Assembly (NCBI GenBank): GCA_038093515.1
Contig: JBBPSI010000055.1
Coordinates: forward strand, 62,001-126,000
Length of the DNA stretch: 64,000 nucleotides
Origin: Butyriboletus loyo
Taxonomy: Eukaryota; Basidiomycota; Agaricomycetes; Boletales; Boletaceae
Direction of reading: 5' to 3'
Shown here: piece after piece, positions 59,366 to 64,000 of the stretch
How the letters are laid out: every line of letters starts with the position of its first letter
Numbering within the stretch: the first letter of the stretch is position 1
The notes under the pieces: generated by a model
What the model saw: the letters and a program-made list of their open reading frames with translations, nothing else
The model's database searches: none
Told to the model about the DNA's origin: nothing
Position numbers and translations under genes: made by a program

Positions 59366-59694
59366 CGTGCTAAAGTCTCGCAAGCAGAAAAGCTGCAGTC
59401 AAATGAGTGCACTTGCGTGAGGGGAAATGTTTGTTTTCCCTTGAGCCAGTTCCATCGATTACCTATCTTTATAAACAGTAGTTCTTGTATGTCCCTCATG
59501 TTTGATGTGCAAGGATATCCGCGCACGAGTCACGAGGACCGCAGAAGTACCCCAAGGAGACTAAGTCAAGCATTATAATTTGGAATGTTACTGACCGCGA
59601 CAAACATTACCCGAACTGCAGGAAGGTCGACCACCAGAATCAAGTAGCCAACCAATAAGAATGGTTAAAACGACGGTGAAGAGGCCTGTTCGCG

Positions 59695-60695
59695 TGTCAA
59701 AACTACGAGCAGGAGCTATTTCCGCTCGAACACGGTCCGAGCACACTGCGTGGGTTTGCGTCACATTTTCTTTGGGATGAGTGTGCCTTCTAGCATTTGA
59801 GCACGCAAACAGCGTACTATTTCACAAGCTCCCAGACAACAGTCAAGAAGTCAGATCATTTCCCGTGACGGGAAAAAAAACGTACTACATCTCACTTGTG
59901 GCATGGACTCGGAGGTTGGAGGCCTGGTGATTCAGTTCGGAGATGGGAGTTCGAAACGTGAATTCGGCCCAGATGTTCGTGCCACGGCCGCCATAGTGCA
60001 CATTTCGCGATCAGCGTTCTTTTGTCGGGAGCCGGTCCGAGCACTTCGCGGACTCGTGTTTGCCACCAGGCTACACCAACATTCGGCGAATCTACAACAC
60101 AGCTGACATCGACATAAATTGGTTGATGTGAGAACGTCTGACTTCGGCCTGTTTGAACTTGCTATGTCACTGTTTGCCTCGAGCCGACGGCAATATTGAA
60201 GGACGTTGCAACTTGTGTACTGTCATCGTAAGTTCTATTACTTATCCCCACGGACTGAGTACTTAACAGACGGCCTTGATGCTACTAGTAGTACTCCAAC
60301 TTGAATTTGCAACTTGTGTCGATGTCAGCTGTGTGGTAGATTCGCCGAATGTTGGTGTAGGGTGCCAAACACGAGTCCGCGAAGTGCGACCGGCTCCCGA
60401 CGACAGAACGCTGATCGCGAAATGTGCACTATGGCGGCCGTGGCACGAACATCTGGGCCGAATTCACGTTTCGAACTCCCATCTCCGAACTGAATCACCA
60501 GGCCTCCAACCTCCGGATCCATGCCACAAGTTCGATGTGGTGCGTTTTTTTTTTCGTCACGGGAAATGATCTGACTTCTTGACTGTTGTCTGGGAGCTTG
60601 TGAAATAGTACGCCCCAAGAAAATGTGACGCAAACCCACGCGGTGTGCTTGGACCGTGTTCGAGCAGAAAATAGCTCCTGCTCGTAGCTTTGACA
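59695..60695. repeat. Fold-back inverted repeat (two arms, about 400 bp each)
   Basis: The left arm (59695-60115, plus) and right arm (60315-60695, minus) are highly similar over their length. The arms face outward with GTCAAA-CTACGAGCAGGAGC at the outer ends. At the inner ends both carry CATTCGGCGAATCTAC, then an AACACAGCTGACATCG-type sequence. About 200 bp separate the arms. The left arm has a 36-bp insertion near 59780-59815. Both arms contain an open frame with GGLVIQFGDGSSKREFGPDV, but no coding function is known. It resembles a MITE-like or fold-back element, and its transcript would form a long hairpin. Confidence 0.8.
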
Positions 60696-61437
60696 AGTCT
60701 TGAAAGTCAACTCGAGTCGCGACTTGGACTGACCTCAGGAGTCCGGCCCAAAACTTCATGCTGCGGTTTCAAGCATTTGGTTACGCTTACATGGCCATCA
60801 TGCGAGTCGTCCTTGAATTTCCTGCTCTGTTTCCTATTCTTCTGATGTTCTATTTCGGTTCATTGTCACGTCTCCACATTTCATCCTGCTGAATTTCGGA
60901 AGCCATACAGGTTGGGCAAATAGCCCCTCTCCTGCAGGGAGATCCTCGGGAAGCGGGCACCGCTGCCTCGCCCCTCGATCACTTTTGATCTAGCCCCAAG
61001 GGTGATGGGACAACTACCACAGCTCAAATTTCGCACATCTATAACCCGTAGAGTGCTAGGGACCACGAATAGTGAGACCTTGAATCACAGTATCATCGCA
61101 ATAACAAATAAGAGAATCAAACCCTTGTCTCCCCACCCTTTACATCTTCCTGCATCGATCCTACGATGGCACGAGAAGACCACCGTGAAATTGACTGGCC
61201 ATGCGTTTTAACGTATGGATGTGGTGGTAGCGTTCGCGTTCCCGGTTAGGAATACATTGACAGATACAGTGCAGAGATTCGCTTCTCTCGCTCCCTAATC
61301 ATCTCCGTGATGATCTCCAACAATGCAATATCGAAAGGATGGCCTTGGAGAGAGACTGCAGAAAGCGGCAGTTATGACACCATAAACCACGGATTATTGC
61401 CTGTGGCTTTCTCCTGTTTGATACGTCCGTGATATTT
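60696..61437. other. Interval before the second LINE relic
   Basis: No gene recognised. It probably contains more of the LINE, too decayed to read. Confidence 0.4.
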
Positions 61438-61745
61438 TCTGGACCAACAACCTGGCCTCCCATCAGCCTCCTCGTGTGGCTACGCACAGGACATATCGCA
61501 CCCAACAAGCACCTACATCGCATTAAAAAGGCCGAGACCCCTCATTGCCCGCACTGCGCGAACTGCATTGAAACAATAGAACATTTCCTAGTCAAATGCC
61601 CCAACGCCACATCGTACGTAACACTCCAGTGGGAGTGCTGCCTTCTCGCTCCCCTACCTCCCTCACTCTTGCGAACCCCCCATTCGATTCGTAAACAGCA
61701 CGGGACCCCTCAAGGATACATTCGGTAATATAGCCCCAAATAAGC
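61438..61745 (+). mobile_element. LINE ORF2 3'-end relic, copy 2
   Basis: The frame reads LLVWLRTGHIAPNKHLHRIK and CPHCANCIETIEHFLVKCPN, the RT-to-end zinc-knuckle signature of fungal LINE ORF2 proteins (LRTGH..LN.HLHR, C..C......HFL..C). After a frameshift at about 61690 it ends FVNSTGPLKDTFGNIAPN. This is homologous to the relic at 18508-18680. Confidence 0.85.
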
Positions 61746-62909
61746 ACCCAGACGAATGATTATATGATCCGCAACTCGTACCACATCCACTCACGTCGGG
61801 GCATTTGCAGTCAGAGGTGCAGTAGGGGCACAGGGGCACCTAAGACTAGTGTAGACTACCCCACGAGGGACAAAAATAAAAACCCGGCCTCTTGGTTGGA
61901 ATACCTCGGATGAACAATATTTACGGTAGCGTGTGATGGTGGTACATATTTCTGATCAGTTCCTCCAAACTGAGATATAATCAGAGCTTCCTCAATCACA
62001 TCCATCTTATCCCAAATTTGTATTAATCCTAATAAATCCTTATTGATGATGCGTTCCTGGAGGTAACTCGGCCATTCGTAGCATAACGTGCTCTTGGATT
62101 TAAAACGCATTCAATAAGACGAGTGATATCTGGATTTATTGCCATCAAGTGACTGAATACAAAGATGACCCGGTCCTGTCATTACCCGCACATCGAAAGA
62201 CACGATGAAATTCAGACGGCAAATGCAGCCGCTTGGCGTCTTCATGAAGGTCGAGACATCAATTGAGTCCCGTACTTTTGGAAAGGTCGAACATACCATG
62301 CATAGCCACTTGTGCTCCGAGAAGCTTCCATTCATTACAAGACATACAGAATCCAGAGCCATGCGTAGCATACGCGCGCGTCGGTATCACGTTAATAGAG
62401 TGTGTGGTCTACGATAGAGCGGGTGGCTTGGTACGATAACCCCATTTTCAACCACACATCTAACGTAGATGTGACTATGAGTAAATTGGGAGCATGGAAT
62501 GGATCCAATGTTAATAGTTCGTGCAATCCAGCGATGAAGCCAATCGGTAGCGAGAGAGGGCGAGGGCGTCGTGAATGGAGACCAACCGCGCATTCACATG
62601 GGGTCATACATCTGATAACCACGAGCGGGCTAGATACACGGGAGAGCAAATAGTCCTGGTGTACGTCAGTACCTTGTATCTATGGTACAAAGACAAACGT
62701 AGGAAATCGAACCGGGTAGTTTCACCAAATTTGCCTCGGCGCTGACTTGAGCAGCTGGAATGGACGCCTGTTGCATCGAGTCATGATGGTCACCGGGTAA
62801 GTTCGACTTGACCCATAATACTAGGAATTTGAAGTGCGGTACTATCGGCCCGGTCCGGCCGTAGGTCAAACACTACCTCCGCAACTTGAACTCATCGAAC
62901 GCAAGTATC
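61746..62909 (-). other. Possible decayed minus-strand gene
   Basis: The minus strand has protein-like pieces in several frames separated by stops: FKFLVLWVKSNLPGDHHDSM (about 62,840), LHELLTLDPFHAPNLLIVTS (about 62,540), KWLCMVCSTFPKVRDSIDVS (about 62,310) and EWPSYLQERIINKDLLGLIQ (about 62,070). The style recalls the Leu-rich F-box families of these fungi, but no F-box is visible. Could be a pseudogene or chance. Confidence 0.25.
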
Positions 62910-64000
62910 ATGTCGCTTCTCGTCCTCTCCGCCCAAGACGTCGACGGAGTGATATCTGAGCTACAGCCAAACGATCTCGAGGCGCTTATGGCCTCCGTCT
63001 TCCATAGGCTCTCTTCTAGGTCAGATTATACGTCCCCACACAGAACATCCATATCTATGGCACGACACACGGCTCTGTTCATGCCGTCCCGCGTACCAGA
63101 CCTCGGAACAACCATCAAAGTCGTTTCTGTGCCCTCTTTCCCAGGAGCTCGACAAGGGTTACCTGCATCCACCCTCGTCCTAGACGAGGTTACTGGCTGT
63201 GCCAAGGCAATCATGAACGCCACCGCCTTGACGGCCCTCCGAACTGCTGCTGGTGCGACTCGATTCCCCTTTCTTTGATGGACGAGTGGGACGTCGAGCG
63301 ACTGACCAATACCAGGCTCTCTTCTCGCTACTCGCCTCCTCACCTCCAAGGCGCCAAAGACCTTGGTCGCATTCGGTGCCGGGAAACAGATCAAAGCTCA
63401 CGTCGATCTTCACCTTCGTGCATTCCCATCGTTCGAGTCTTGCACCATCATCAACCGCACGGACAACGCGCGTCTATACGAACTCGGATCGTCTCTCCGC
63501 CAGTCATATCCTTCCGTCGTATTCAATACGTTTACATTAGACGATAAACACGCGAAGGATGCGGTACGAAACGCAGATGTGATCTGTACGGCTACTTCAT
63601 CCGAGAAGCCTCTCTTCCCATCGGAATGGGTCTCGCCTGGCACACACCTCAACTTGGTGGGGAGCTTCACTCCACACATGCACGAGGTGGATTCGGAACT
63701 CATCGATCGGGCGTGGAAAGTCGTGGTAGACTCCCGAGAGGCCTGTGCCATTGAAGCTGGAGAGCTCATCGCTGCAGGCAAGACAACGGATCCGAACGAA
63801 AGTTTTATCGAGCTTGGTGAGTTGGTAGGGAAGGGTGTAGATGGAAAGATTGTACCCGTTGAGCTGCCCCAGGACCTCAGAGCGCCAGACGGAGTGACTA
63901 TATTCAAGTCCGTAGGGGTTGGGCTCCAGGACGTGGCTATCGCAAGTCTCGTCCTATCTCGTGCAGAACGTATGGGGTACGGAACGCGCATTGAAAGTTA
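62910..64000 (+). CDS. Ornithine cyclodeaminase / mu-crystallin family protein (3' end cut by window)
   Basis: ATG at 62910 (MSLLVLSAQDVDGVISELQP). The intron 63253-63315 joins in phase to give RTAAGSLLATRLL. The family's substrate-side motif KVVSVPSFPGARQGLPASTL and TALRTAAG precede a Rossmann NAD(P) site (VAFGAGKQIKAHVDLHLRAF). Then come ADVICTATSSEKPLFPSEWV, GTHLNLVGSFTPHMHEVDSE and ESFIELGELVGKGVDGKIVP. The end, VTIFKSVGVGLQDVAIASLV, is the conserved OCD/mu-crystallin C-terminal motif; only a few residues are missing. OCD makes proline from ornithine; fungal relatives can also act as NAD(P)H-dependent ketimine or imine reductases, so the substrate is open. No frame break is seen. Confidence 0.88.

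Noticed and set aside
59903..60759. The shared frame with GGLVIQFGDGSSKREFGPDV in both arms of the inverted repeat, as a gene
   Set aside because: It is short and has no family features; the conservation is explained by DNA identity of the arms.

Overview
This is a stretch of nuclear DNA from a filamentous basidiomycete, most likely an Agaricomycete. Genes are densely packed and carry many short GT-AG introns of about 45-70 nt. Neighbouring genes often diverge from promoters of only about 100-130 bp. The conserved genes are eukaryotic housekeeping genes. The accessory genes belong to families expanded in mushrooms and Rhizoctonia-type fungi: TPR-CHAT proteins, single-propeller WD40 proteins with Pro/Ser-rich tails, tyrosinase, DUF6593 and BTB proteins. 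Placement near Ceratobasidiaceae is inferred from family style only; no marker gene was compared.

Left part (1-11.8 kb), ordinary gene space. It holds the 3' end of a RhoGEF gene, a SulP-STAS-cyclic-nucleotide-binding transporter of the yeast Vsb1 (YGR125W) type, CFIm25 (3'-end processing), a Rab18-like GTPase and the mitochondrial import receptor Tom70. From 11.8 to 24 kb lies an accessory block: a decayed region with a LINE RNase H fragment, a large TPR-CHAT gene with twelve near-identical 135-bp repeats, a LINE 3' relic, and a tyrosinase gene broken by two in-frame TAG codons.

Middle part (24-48.5 kb), again mainly conserved: a Ypp1/TTC7-like PI4-kinase scaffold, an unidentified conserved protein, a ZIP zinc transporter with a His-rich loop, a coiled-coil hypothetical, DPH2 (diphthamide synthesis), a DUF6593 protein, a BTB protein and PCNA. 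PCNA carries an insertion of roughly 100 charged residues, and three MluI cell-cycle boxes sit in its promoter. A short hypothetical and a long disordered protein with five Trp-Asp repeats follow.

Right part (48.5-64 kb), repeat-rich. A tandem segmental duplication carries two WD40 genes; one copy has lost an exon. There are two relics of an ornithine cyclodeaminase-family gene, plus an apparently intact copy running off the right edge. Also here are a 14-TM-type MFS transporter, a 1-kb fold-back inverted repeat and a second LINE 3' relic.

No single operon-like system links these genes. The items I consider most worth following are the PCNA insertion, the TPR-CHAT repeat array, the fold-back repeat and the duplication/decay history of the right third. 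Exon boundaries were read by eye from splice signals and frame continuity; those given exactly were checked for phase, the others are approximate.
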